This document shows, in pieces, positions 1 through 6,326 of a stretch of DNA of 6,580 bases. Made by a program: the position numbers and the translations under genes. This DNA comes from an uncultured Collinsella sp. (GTDB lineage: Bacteria; Actinomycetota; Coriobacteriia; Coriobacteriales; Coriobacteriaceae), in the NCBI GenBank assembly GCA_900553705.1, contig USEK01000082.1, forward strand, positions 1 through 6,580. The letters are read 5' to 3'. The notes under the pieces are model-generated. The model did no database searches and was not told where the DNA came from. It worked only from the letters and a program-made list of their open reading frames with translations. The first letter of the stretch is position 1; each line of letters begins with the position of its first letter.

Positions 1-48
1 TCTACACTCGACTAGTCGTCGGCAGCGTCAGATGTGTATAAGAGACAG
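1..48 (+). other. Untrimmed Illumina Nextera adapter (sequencing artefact)
   Basis: This stretch is library-construction sequence, not genome. Bases 1-7 (TCTACAC) match the end of the P5 flow-cell oligo. Bases 8-15 (TCGACTAG) fill the 8-base i5 index slot and match, from memory, Nextera XT index S513. Bases 16-29 (TCGTCGGCAGCGTC) are the Nextera Read 1 overhang. Bases 30-48 (AGATGTGTATAAGAGACAG) are the 19-base Tn5 mosaic end used in tagmentation. The order and spacing are exactly those of a Nextera amplicon end. Genomic sequence begins at base 49, so this is the end of an assembled contig and any reading frame running through here is chimeric. Confidence 0.98.
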
Positions 49-609
49 GCCCAGAACCATGCCGATAACGAGCGGCAAAATGGAGCCGATGATAGTACCG
101 ACAGGGATGTTGGCAAGACCCGAAACACCAAGGATGATCATCGTGACGGCGGGGCCGGCCGTAAAGAACAGGATACCGACGGCGCCCTGCTCGGACTCAT
201 CGCCGAACTCGCCCATAATGCCCGTATAGAGCGCCATGTTGCAAAACGTAATGCCGCCGATGATAGACACGGAGCTCAGACCCAGGAAGTTGTCGTTAAA
301 GAAATATGCCACGCCTAGGCCGAGAGCCGCTGCGACGACCAGCTTGGGAATCAGCACGACGATACCGGTCTTGATGGCGCCCGGCGTGGACTTAAAGCTG
401 ATGCCGGCGCCCACAAACAGCAGGATCGCGGCGACGATGGTATTGGAGCCACCGCGGCAGGCAGCCGTAAAGAAGCCGCCGATCTCAAAAACCTGCGGGC
501 AGAAGGTGTTGAGCAAAAGACCGACGATCATCGGATAGATCATGATGTCGCCCGGGATGCGCGGGACCTTGAATTTCTTTTGCTCGTTGGCGGTCGCTTC
601 CTGTGCCAT
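49..609 (-). CDS. kdgT: 2-keto-3-deoxygluconate permease, KdgT family (partial, 3' end lost at contig end)
   Basis: This is an inner-membrane carrier of the KdgT family, which imports 2-keto-3-deoxygluconate, a product of pectin and uronate breakdown, by proton symport. The 187 visible residues are about the first 57% of a family whose E. coli member is about 327 residues. Family signatures seen are RIPGDIMIYP near residues 17-26, FVGAGISFKST near 65-75 and AGPAVTMIILGVSGLA near 151-166. About six hydrophobic helices fit residues 22-38, 55-72, 82-104, 113-132, 142-165 and 169-187. The ATG at 609 is preferred because a G-run (614-618) lies 4 bases upstream; the frame can be extended to a TTG at 639, but without such support. 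The last genuine codon is at 49-51. The six residues LSLIHI that follow in frame are translated adapter. The gene lies downstream of azlD on the same strand with a 150-base gap, so co-transcription is uncertain. No neighbouring uronate-pathway gene is visible to confirm the substrate. Confidence 0.85.
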
Positions 610-759
610 GAAACCCCCATTTCCGCTGACGGGGTACAAAAGCCCACGTCACGCTTTGCTACAGTAAAGTTTGACCATGGTACCAGAAGAAATAGACCAG
701 CTCGGTGAAAAATTCGACAAGTTGGGATGGAACGAGATTCGGCGCCCGCGACGCCACCC

Positions 760-1083
760 CTATATAAGGCTCAAGACGATATAGAGTACGATGCCCGAGA
801 CGCAGCACCACAACATCGACTTTGTCCTGATTGCCACCACCACGACGCCGGCAGCCGCAATCCAGGGAACCAAGGCAGGCCAGAGTCCCGCGTCGAACGC
901 GCCGGGGCTCACCAAGTCGTTGGCGACCAGCGCGGCAAAGGCAGCGGGCGGGATATAGCCCAGGGCCTCGGTAATACGGGGCGACAGGGTCCGCCCGCGC
1001 AAGGCGAACGCCGGCGCGATGCGAAAGAACGCGATAGCAGCCCACGACGACAGCCACAGAACCAAGAACTCGTTAACGGGCAT
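760..1083 (-). CDS. azlD: AzlD-family subunit of branched-chain amino acid exporter
   Basis: This is a small membrane protein of 107 residues, the usual AzlD length (about 100-110). It pairs with AzlC to export branched-chain amino acids; family members include B. subtilis AzlD, Corynebacterium BrnE and E. coli YgaH. Visible family features are an N-terminal helix (residues 5-20), the FFRIAPAFALRGR segment (19-31), then LGYIPPAAFAALVAND (41-56), and two C-terminal helices (about 68-86 and 90-107). The start at 1083 was chosen because the homologous region begins there and AGAGG lies about 8 bases upstream. The open frame continues to 1317, but that extension is azlC read in another frame. The gene overlaps the end of azlC by 11 bases, which suggests translational coupling. 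Substrate specificity cannot be read from the sequence. Confidence 0.9.
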   Translation of the reverse strand: MPVNEFLVLWLSSWAAIAFFRIAPAFALRGRTLSPRITEALGYIPPAAFAALVANDLVSPGAFDAGLWPALVPWIAAAGVVVVAIRTKSMLWCCVSGIVLYIVLSLI

Positions 1084-1765
1084 CGCGGGCACCTCTTCCG
1101 TCAAATACAGCATCGCACGCCAACGCAATGGCAATGCCGGCCACGACGCTTGCCGGCACGGCAATATTCGTGAGGCCCAAGAACTTGCATATGGCGACAG
1201 ACACCGCAGCCATAACAGCAGCCACGACATTGCCGCGCGACAGCCGCTGCGAAAAGAGCAGGCAGATAAAGAGTGAGGTGCAGACAAAGGCTGCAATGGC
1301 GGTGGGAACATCGACAACGGCGCCGACGATGGCGCCCGTCGTACACGAAACGTCCCATGTTGCGATAAGGATCACGTTGAGCACGAAGGACTCACGCGGG
1401 CCCCAATCCTCCCCTTCAACCAACTTGGCAAGCGAGATGCCGTATGCCTCCTCGGTAAGTGTCGCGGCAACAGCCAGCGTCTGACACTTCGAGGCACCCG
1501 TCAGATGCGGCGCGATCGATGCCGAGTAAAGCGCAAAACGCGAGGAGACGGCGGCGACGCTCGCGACGATCGATGCTGCAGGCACACCCGCCAGCCACAG
1601 GTTGCAGATCATAAACTGCCCGCTGCCCGTCACAAACGTGCTGCTCAGGGCAAAGACCATCCAGGGCTCCATTCCCGTCTGCCCCATGATCATTCCGCAC
1701 GGCGCGCCTATTGCAACATAGGTAAGCATCACTGGCCAGACGGTTCTAACGATTTTGAGCACCAT
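1073..1765 (-). CDS. azlC: AzlC-family permease subunit of branched-chain amino acid exporter
   Basis: The product is a 230-residue polytopic membrane protein, a typical AzlC length, and is the large subunit of the AzlCD/BrnFE/YgaZH-type exporter. It shows the family core: a first helix with YVAIGAPCGMIMGQTGM (residues 16-32), then FVTGSGQFMICNLWLAG (44-60) and SSRFALYSASIAPHL (74-88). These correspond to the small-residue and R-x-x-LYS-type motifs of the family. Further hydrophobic helices cover roughly 125-150, 155-171 and 178-219. An ATG at 1765 starts the homologous region, with a weak AGGATGAG-type ribosome site upstream. A TTG at 1834 would add 23 polar residues not expected in the family and was not used. 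It is followed by azlD with an 11-base overlap and transcribed away from the HD-domain gene. No regulator of the pair, such as AzlB or Lrp, is visible. Confidence 0.9.
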   Translation of the reverse strand: MVLKIVRTVWPVMLTYVAIGAPCGMIMGQTGMEPWMVFALSSTFVTGSGQFMICNLWLAGVPAASIVASVAAVSSRFALYSASIAPHLTGASKCQTLAVAATLTEEAYGISLAKLVEGEDWGPRESFVLNVILIATWDVSCTTGAIVGAVVDVPTAIAAFVCTSLFICLLFSQRLSRGNVVAAVMAAVSVAICKFLGLTNIAVPASVVAGIAIALACDAVFDGRGARDAR

Positions 1766-1845
1766 ACGCTTCTCATCCTGACAAGGTCTCCGAACCGCAT
1801 GTAGCGACACGGCAGAATCATCATCCGACAGCAACCGAGTTCACC

Positions 1846-1886
1846 TACAATTGCCACCGGATCGAAAGACACAACTTTTTAGGAAG
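1846..1886 (+). promoter_or_regulatory. Possible promoter -10 and ribosome-binding site of the HD-domain gene
   Basis: TACAAT at 1846-1851 matches the sigma-70-type -10 consensus at five of six positions. It would give an untranslated leader of about 30-35 bases. A CCGACA at 1825-1830 is a four-of-six -35 match, but its spacer is only 15 bases, so the promoter call is weak. The ribosome site AGGAAG at 1881-1886, five bases before the ATG at 1892, is convincing and fixes that start. The 126-base region between the divergent azlC and HD starts must also hold the azlC promoter unless azlC is read from elsewhere. No clear minus-strand hexamers were found. Confidence 0.35.
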
Positions 1887-1891
1887 TCATT

Positions 1892-2704
1892 ATGACAGCT
1901 ATCGATCGAGACCGGGCGCGCGCGGCCTTCAAAAGCTACACCGATGCCTACGACGCCACCAACCCACGCATCGCGCTCAAAATCGAGCATACGTACCACG
2001 TGGCCGAGGCATGCGATGCCGTAGCGCGCGAGCAGGGCTGGTCGTCAGAAGATATTGACCTGGCATGGCTTTGCGGCCTGCTGCACGATATGGGCCGCTT
2101 TGAGCAGCTGCGACGCTGGGACACCTTTAAGGACGCCGAGAGCATGAGCCATGCAGTGCTGGGCATCGAGGTCCTCTTTGGCGAGAATCCCGCCGATGCA
2201 CCCGCCGTAATGAGCATCCGCGACTTTATCGATGACCCGGCAGAAGATGAGCTCATCCGAGCGAGCATCGCCTATCACAGCGATTTCCGTCTACCCGCAC
2301 AGCTCGACGAGCGCACGCGGAGCTTCTGCGACATCGTGCGCGATGGCGACAAGATCGACATTATGCGCACCATCGCCGACAGCACCGTCGATACCATCCT
2401 CAAGGTGGATGAGGACGCGTTTCTAGCCAGTCGCTTCTCGGTACCGACGCTTGCCGCCTTTGACGAGCATCGGTGCGTCGCGCGCGACGAGCGCAACGAG
2501 CCGGCGGACTACCTGGTGGGACTCATCTGCTTTATGTTTGAGCTCGTCTATCCAGCAAGCCGCGCGCTGGCGCGCGAGCAAGGCGATATCTACCGCCTGC
2601 TCGACGCGCCCTTTGGCATTACACAGCCCTTTACCGACCCCGCCACGCAGGCAACCTGGAGCCGCCTAAAGGACGAGATGCGCGACTGGCTGGCGCGTGC
2701 CTAG
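1892..2704 (+). CDS. HD-domain protein, putative metal-dependent phosphohydrolase
   Basis: This is a 270-residue soluble protein with an HD domain in its N-terminal two thirds. Seen directly: a first histidine in HTYHVAEA (H33), the paired His-Asp in LLHDMGRF (H65, D66), additional histidines at H87 and H129, and a late aspartate in IVRDGDKIDIM (candidates D151 and D153). This is the H...HD...D order of metal-binding HD phosphohydrolases, which act on nucleotides or other phosphoesters. No second domain such as GAF, response-regulator receiver, RelA or tRNA-binding domain is seen, so the substrate is unknown. The start has a strong AGGAAG site five bases upstream. It is the only plus-strand gene in the window, divergent from azlC and convergent with etfA. 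Its TAG stop lies in the same CTAG tetranucleotide as the etfA stop. The GxGLLHDxGR-like core makes the domain call firm, but the biological role is open. Confidence 0.85.
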   Translation: MTAIDRDRARAAFKSYTDAYDATNPRIALKIEHTYHVAEACDAVAREQGWSSEDIDLAWLCGLLHDMGRFEQLRRWDTFKDAESMSHAVLGIEVLFGENPADAPAVMSIRDFIDDPAEDELIRASIAYHSDFRLPAQLDERTRSFCDIVRDGDKIDIMRTIADSTVDTILKVDEDAFLASRFSVPTLAAFDEHRCVARDERNEPADYLVGLICFMFELVYPASRALAREQGDIYRLLDAPFGITQPFTDPATQATWSRLKDEMRDWLARA

Positions 2705-3906
2705 CGCTCAAACTGGGCCAGCAGCTCCTCGACGACCTCGACGGCATCACCGACAACCTTGTACTGGGCAGCACCAAAGATGGGGGCATCCGGGTCCTCA
2801 TTGATGGCGATAATGCACTCCGCCCCACCGATGCCGGCAAGATGCTGGATGGCGCCCGAAACACCGATACTCACGAGAAGCTTGGGCGAAACCGATACGC
2901 CGGTCTGGCCAATCTGATGGCGATACTCCAACCAGCCGGCCTCCACGACAGGTCGCGTGCAACCAAGCTCGGCTCCCAGAGCCTCGGCGAGCCTTCGCAT
3001 CAGCGGCAGGTTTTTCTTGGAACCAATGCCGCGACCCACCACGACCAGGCGCTCGGCATCGGCGATCGAAGCCTGCCGCCCCCACTCCTCGGCGGGAATC
3101 GAGATCTCGACACGGGCCTTAGCATCATCCGCAAGCGATATCTGGGTGATCGTGCCAGAGCGGTTGTAGTCAAAGTCGGGCGCCTTAAAGATGCCGGGAC
3201 GAACCGTTGCCATCTGGGGACGATGATTGGGGCAGACGATGGTGGCCATTAGGTTGCCGCCAAACGCCGGACGCGTCTGTTGCAGCAGTCCCGTCTCCGT
3301 ATCCATCGAAAGTACGGTGCAGTCAGCCGTAAGGCCCGTCTGCAAGCGCACGGCAACGCCGGGTGCCAGTTCGCGGCCAAAGGCGGTCGCACCGTATAGG
3401 ATGGCCTCGGGTTTGCATTCGGCTACCAAATCGCAGATCAAGCGGGCGTAGACCTCCGCATCGTTTTGGCGCAGGCGCTCGTCGCGACAGGCCAGGACTT
3501 CGTCGGCGCCCGCGCAAACCAGATGCTCCAGGTCGCCGAGAGAACCCTCGGGACCCATACCGACCAGTGCCACCAGACGGCAGCCGCGCGCATCGGCAAG
3601 CTCGCGGCCCTTGCCCATAAGCTCATAGGCAACGGGAGTCACCGTATCGTGCTCGTCGGTCTGCACGAATACCCAAATGTCTCGATACGCATCGAGGTCA
3701 ACCGCACCAGCGGCCTCGTCACGCTCGATCGAGATAGCGTTGACAGGGCAGGCGTCGACGCACCCACCGCATAGGATGCAGCCGTCGGTTACGCGGGCGC
3801 ATCGGCTGGGTCGCTCGCCTTCCACTACGATGCCGCCCGAGGCACAGGCGCGAACGCAGCGACCGCAGCCGATACAGGCTTCGCTATCGATAATCAGTCC
3901 GCTCAT
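2701..3906 (-). CDS. etfA: Electron transfer flavoprotein alpha subunit with N-terminal two-cluster ferredoxin domain
   Basis: The product is a 401-residue EtfA (FixB/LctC type), about 65-80 residues longer than a plain EtfA because of a fused ferredoxin domain. Residues 11-21 hold C11-xx-C14-xx-C17-xxx-C21, and residues 43-53 hold C43-xx-C46-xx-C49-xxx-C53-P: two complete 4Fe-4S motifs, with an extra C36 between them. An EtfA N-terminal domain follows (about 76-265; YGATAFGRELAPGVAVRL at 171-188). Then comes the C-terminal FAD domain (about 284-398) with VVVGRGIGSKKN and the hallmark VSIGVSGAIQHLAGIGG (345-361) ending in IAINEDPDAPIF. It would pair with the adjacent EtfB as a cytosolic heterodimer. 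Its ATG directly follows the etfB stop (TAGATG), with GAGGGG inside etfB as ribosome site. Ferredoxin-fused EtfA occurs in the electron-confurcating lactate dehydrogenase of A. woodii; by analogy this domain would exchange electrons with ferredoxin. Its biochemical mode here is inferred. Confidence 0.95.
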   Translation of the reverse strand: MSGLIIDSEACIGCGRCVRACASGGIVVEGERPSRCARVTDGCILCGGCVDACPVNAISIERDEAAGAVDLDAYRDIWVFVQTDEHDTVTPVAYELMGKGRELADARGCRLVALVGMGPEGSLGDLEHLVCAGADEVLACRDERLRQNDAEVYARLICDLVAECKPEAILYGATAFGRELAPGVAVRLQTGLTADCTVLSMDTETGLLQQTRPAFGGNLMATIVCPNHRPQMATVRPGIFKAPDFDYNRSGTITQISLADDAKARVEISIPAEEWGRQASIADAERLVVVGRGIGSKKNLPLMRRLAEALGAELGCTRPVVEAGWLEYRHQIGQTGVSVSPKLLVSIGVSGAIQHLAGIGGAECIIAINEDPDAPIFGAAQYKVVGDAVEVVEELLAQFER

Positions 3907-4722
3907 CTATGCCATCCCCTCGATAATCTTGGCAAGTTTTGCCGCCTGCTCGGACGCCGTTCCGTCAACGTCCTCGCACGTTTGGTCACGGTCGGGCACA
4001 AACGAGCGCACGACCTGTGTCGGCGACCCGGCAAGACCGCAACGCGCGGGGTCGGCGTTCACGTCGGCGGCACTGACCACGCGCACGTCCGCCTCCTCCG
4101 CCGCGCGAATACCGGCAATACTCGGCATACGCAACTGGCCAATCTCCTTGGCAGTCGTCATCACGCACGGCATCTCAAGACACACCGTCTCCTCGCCGGC
4201 ATCGCAGCTGTGAACAAGCGCCAGTGAACCACAGGTCGTAAAGCCCGCGCTTTGCACGCAGCTCACGTCGGTCACACAGGGAATCTCAAAAGCACCGGCA
4301 AGCTCGGGGCCAATCTGGGCCGTATCGCCATCCACCGCCATCTTGCCGCAGATGAGCAGGTCGAAGTCCTCGTCGAGCGCCTCGATGCCGCACTTGAGGG
4401 CATAGGTGGTTGCCAGGGTATCGGCACCTGCAAAGGCGCGATCGGTCAGCAGCAGCGCGTCGTCGGCACCTCGAGCGATGCAGTCGCGCAGCAGCGACTC
4501 GGTCGCGGGGATGCCCATCGACACCACCGTCACGCGCACGTCCATGCCAAAGCCGATAAAGTCGTCCTTCAGCGCTAGCGCACATTCGAGGGCACTTGCA
4601 TCGAAGGGATTAATGACCGCCTGCTTGCCATCACGCACGATGGTATTGGTCTTGGGGTCCATCTTGACCTCGGTGCTGCCCGGCACGGCCTTAACGCACA
4701 CCACCATATGGAAATCACTCAT
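3907..4722 (-). CDS. etfB: Electron transfer flavoprotein beta subunit (FixA / clostridial type)
   Basis: This EtfB is 271 residues from the ATG, close to the family norm of about 255-270. Landmarks, numbered from that ATG: VVCVKAVPGS near 7-16, VINPFDASALECALALKD near 36-53, GADTLATTYAL near 99-109, the nucleotide-binding ICGKMAVDGDTAQIGPELA near 124-142, and GLAGSPTQVV near 229-238. The DGDTAQ-x-GP form is that of FixA and clostridial EtfB, which bind FAD or NADH in bifurcating complexes. Mitochondrial-type EtfB, which binds AMP, has a DDDxNQTG form instead. Two starts are possible: GTG at 4728, overlapping the oxidase stop as GTGA, or ATG at 4722. The AAAGGGGG at 4732-4739 is 3 bases from the GTG but 9 from the ATG, so ATG is preferred. 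The gene abuts etfA with no gap. Whether this dimer truly bifurcates cannot be settled by motif reading. Confidence 0.94.
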   Translation of the reverse strand: MSDFHMVVCVKAVPGSTEVKMDPKTNTIVRDGKQAVINPFDASALECALALKDDFIGFGMDVRVTVVSMGIPATESLLRDCIARGADDALLLTDRAFAGADTLATTYALKCGIEALDEDFDLLICGKMAVDGDTAQIGPELAGAFEIPCVTDVSCVQSAGFTTCGSLALVHSCDAGEETVCLEMPCVMTTAKEIGQLRMPSIAGIRAAEEADVRVVSAADVNADPARCGLAGSPTQVVRSFVPDRDQTCEDVDGTASEQAAKLAKIIEGMA

Positions 4723-4724
4723 AT

Positions 4725-6326
4725 TCACGCGCCCCCTTTCTGGACGAGTTCATCCAAGAGCTTCTCCGCAAACAGGTTGCCGCGACCCAGCTGGCCGGCA
4801 GGATCGAGCTGGAGCTTGAGCTGCGCCGACTCGACCATGGCCTCGTGGCCGTACATCGTCTCCAAGAAGCCCGCCTTGATCTTGCCGACGCCGTGTTCGG
4901 CGGAGACGGCGCCGCCCATAGCCGTTACCTCCGCAGCCCACTGGGCAAACAGCTCGCCACCGCGACGGTAGTCTTGCGCATCGCGCGGCAGGATGTTCAC
5001 ATGCAGATGGTTGTTACCGATGTGCCCCCAGGCAGCAGATTCAAGCCCGCTTTCGGCCAGTGTGCGGCGATAGAGGGCCACGACATCGGCAAGGCGTGCA
5101 TTGGGCACCGACATGTCCGAGCCCAGCTTGGTGATGGTGGGGTCGGTGCGGCGACGCTCGTCAATGAGCATGTTGACGCTCTCGGGCACCGCGTGGCGGA
5201 AGAACCGCTGGCACTCGCGATCGACTTCGGTGCGGGCGACCCATGTCGCATCGTCGCGGCCGCCCGCAAACTCCAGCACCCATCCAAGGTGGTACAGCTC
5301 CTCGGTCGCCTGCGCCTCGTCATCGCAGTCGAGCTCCACGTAGACACAGACCTTGGCGTCTTTGTCGAGCGCCGGCAGCGAGGCAAACGCCGTCGACTGC
5401 TCGCGCTGGCGACGTAGAATATCCAGGGCGCCAGCGTCGAAGTACTCGATGGCAGCCGCATGGGACAGGACGGGACGCACGGAATCGGTAAAGGACACGG
5501 CCTTGTCTTCGCTATCGAAAAAGCAGCTCACACCCCAAACGACCGCAGGCGCCGCCTGCAGGGCGATCTCGAGCTCGGTAATAACGCCGAGTGTGCCGCA
5601 CGCACCGATAAAGAGGTCGATGGCGTCCATTTCGTCCGCAACGAAATAGCCTGAGGCATTTTTTGTCTCGGGCATGGTATAGCCGGGAAGATCGAGCTCG
5701 AGTGTGTGGCCCTCTGCCGTCACGAGTGACAGGTGGCGGCCCTGGGCAAAAGCCTCGCCGCGCTGAAGCTCAAGCAAATCGCCATCAGGCAGCGCGACGT
5801 GGAGTCCCGTGATATGCGGGCGCATGGGACCGTAAGCGTAGCTGCGGGCGCCGGAGGCGTTGCATGCCGCCATGCCGCCCAGACAGGCAGATGCCTCGGT
5901 GGGATCGGTGGGAAAGAACTGCTCGGGGGACTCTTGGAACTCCTCGTAGGCCTCAAGCGATGCCTGGTCCCAACCAGCGGTCGGCAGTACCTTCTTGCTC
6001 AGCTGCTTACGCAGCTCCGAGAGCACAACGCCCGGCTCCACGCGCAGCAGAAATTGGTCTTGTTCATCGCGGCGAAGGCCCAAGTAGCGATTCATACGGG
6101 AAGTATTGAGGATATGCCCGCCGTGGGGCACGGCACCGGCGGCAAGGCCGGTTCGGGCGCCCTGAACCGTTACCGGGACACGCTCGGCATGGAGCTTTTC
6201 CAAAATGGCACGGACCTCGTCTTCCGTTGTCGGAAACGAGATGCTCGAGGCCTCGCCCGACGTGCGAGACTCATCGCGGCCATACTCTTCGAACTCGTCG
6301 GTGAAGGGTTTGATGGTTGCAGACAC
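4725..6326 (-). CDS. FAD-linked oxidase / 2-hydroxyacid (lactate-type) dehydrogenase, GlcD-LDH family
   Basis: The product is a 533-residue flavoprotein of the VAO/GlcD superfamily, cytosolic with no signal peptide. The FAD_binding_4 domain spans about 28-255: VTVQGARTGLAAGAVPHGG (52-70), ACLGGMAACNASGARSYAYG (147-166) and IGACGTLGVITELEIAL (240-256). The C-terminal FAD-oxidase domain spans about 265-520, with a metal/substrate motif GHIGNNHLHVN (434-444) and SAEHGVGKIKAGFL (475-488), ending in the family-typical LKLQLDPAGQLGRGNLF. Members oxidise D-lactate, glycolate or other 2-hydroxyacids. Clustering with etfBA points to an Etf-linked dehydrogenase like A. woodii LctD. It is about 60 residues longer than LctD-like proteins, with extra sequence near 186-222. 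The usual GDGN of the metal motif reads GNNH. The start is GTG at 6326, with GGGGGAG five bases upstream. It is first in a three-gene operon, and its TGA overlaps or lies 2 bases before the etfB start. Substrate is unassigned. Confidence 0.88.
   Translation of the reverse strand: MSATIKPFTDEFEEYGRDESRTSGEASSISFPTTEDEVRAILEKLHAERVPVTVQGARTGLAAGAVPHGGHILNTSRMNRYLGLRRDEQDQFLLRVEPGVVLSELRKQLSKKVLPTAGWDQASLEAYEEFQESPEQFFPTDPTEASACLGGMAACNASGARSYAYGPMRPHITGLHVALPDGDLLELQRGEAFAQGRHLSLVTAEGHTLELDLPGYTMPETKNASGYFVADEMDAIDLFIGACGTLGVITELEIALQAAPAVVWGVSCFFDSEDKAVSFTDSVRPVLSHAAAIEYFDAGALDILRRQREQSTAFASLPALDKDAKVCVYVELDCDDEAQATEELYHLGWVLEFAGGRDDATWVARTEVDRECQRFFRHAVPESVNMLIDERRRTDPTITKLGSDMSVPNARLADVVALYRRTLAESGLESAAWGHIGNNHLHVNILPRDAQDYRRGGELFAQWAAEVTAMGGAVSAEHGVGKIKAGFLETMYGHEAMVESAQLKLQLDPAGQLGRGNLFAEKLLDELVQKGGA
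4732..4739 (-). promoter_or_regulatory. Ribosome-binding site of etfB, start-deciding
   Basis: AAAGGGGG on the minus strand lies inside the last codons of the FAD oxidase. It is nine bases from the ATG at 4722 but only three from the GTG at 4728. The spacing favours the ATG, although the GTGA overlap with the oxidase stop would be a classic coupling arrangement. Confidence 0.6.

Noticed and set aside
30..48. Tn5 mosaic end, which could suggest a transposon terminus
   Set aside because: It is preceded by the Nextera Read 1 overhang, an index and the P5 tail, so it is library sequence and not a resident transposon.
32..318. Plus-strand frames beginning MCIRDR and MYKRQ
   Set aside because: Their first residues are translated adapter and the rest is antisense to the permease; both are artefacts.
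610..759. Possible terminator or promoter between azlD and kdgT
   Set aside because: Only a 4-base GGCG/CGCC stem without a T-run was found, and no pair of hexamers at acceptable spacing, so neither could be supported.
659..1057. 132-codon minus-strand frame over azlD
   Set aside because: It is an out-of-frame reading of azlD and its downstream spacer, with arginine-rich low-likeness composition; the azlD frame has clear family motifs and a ribosome site.
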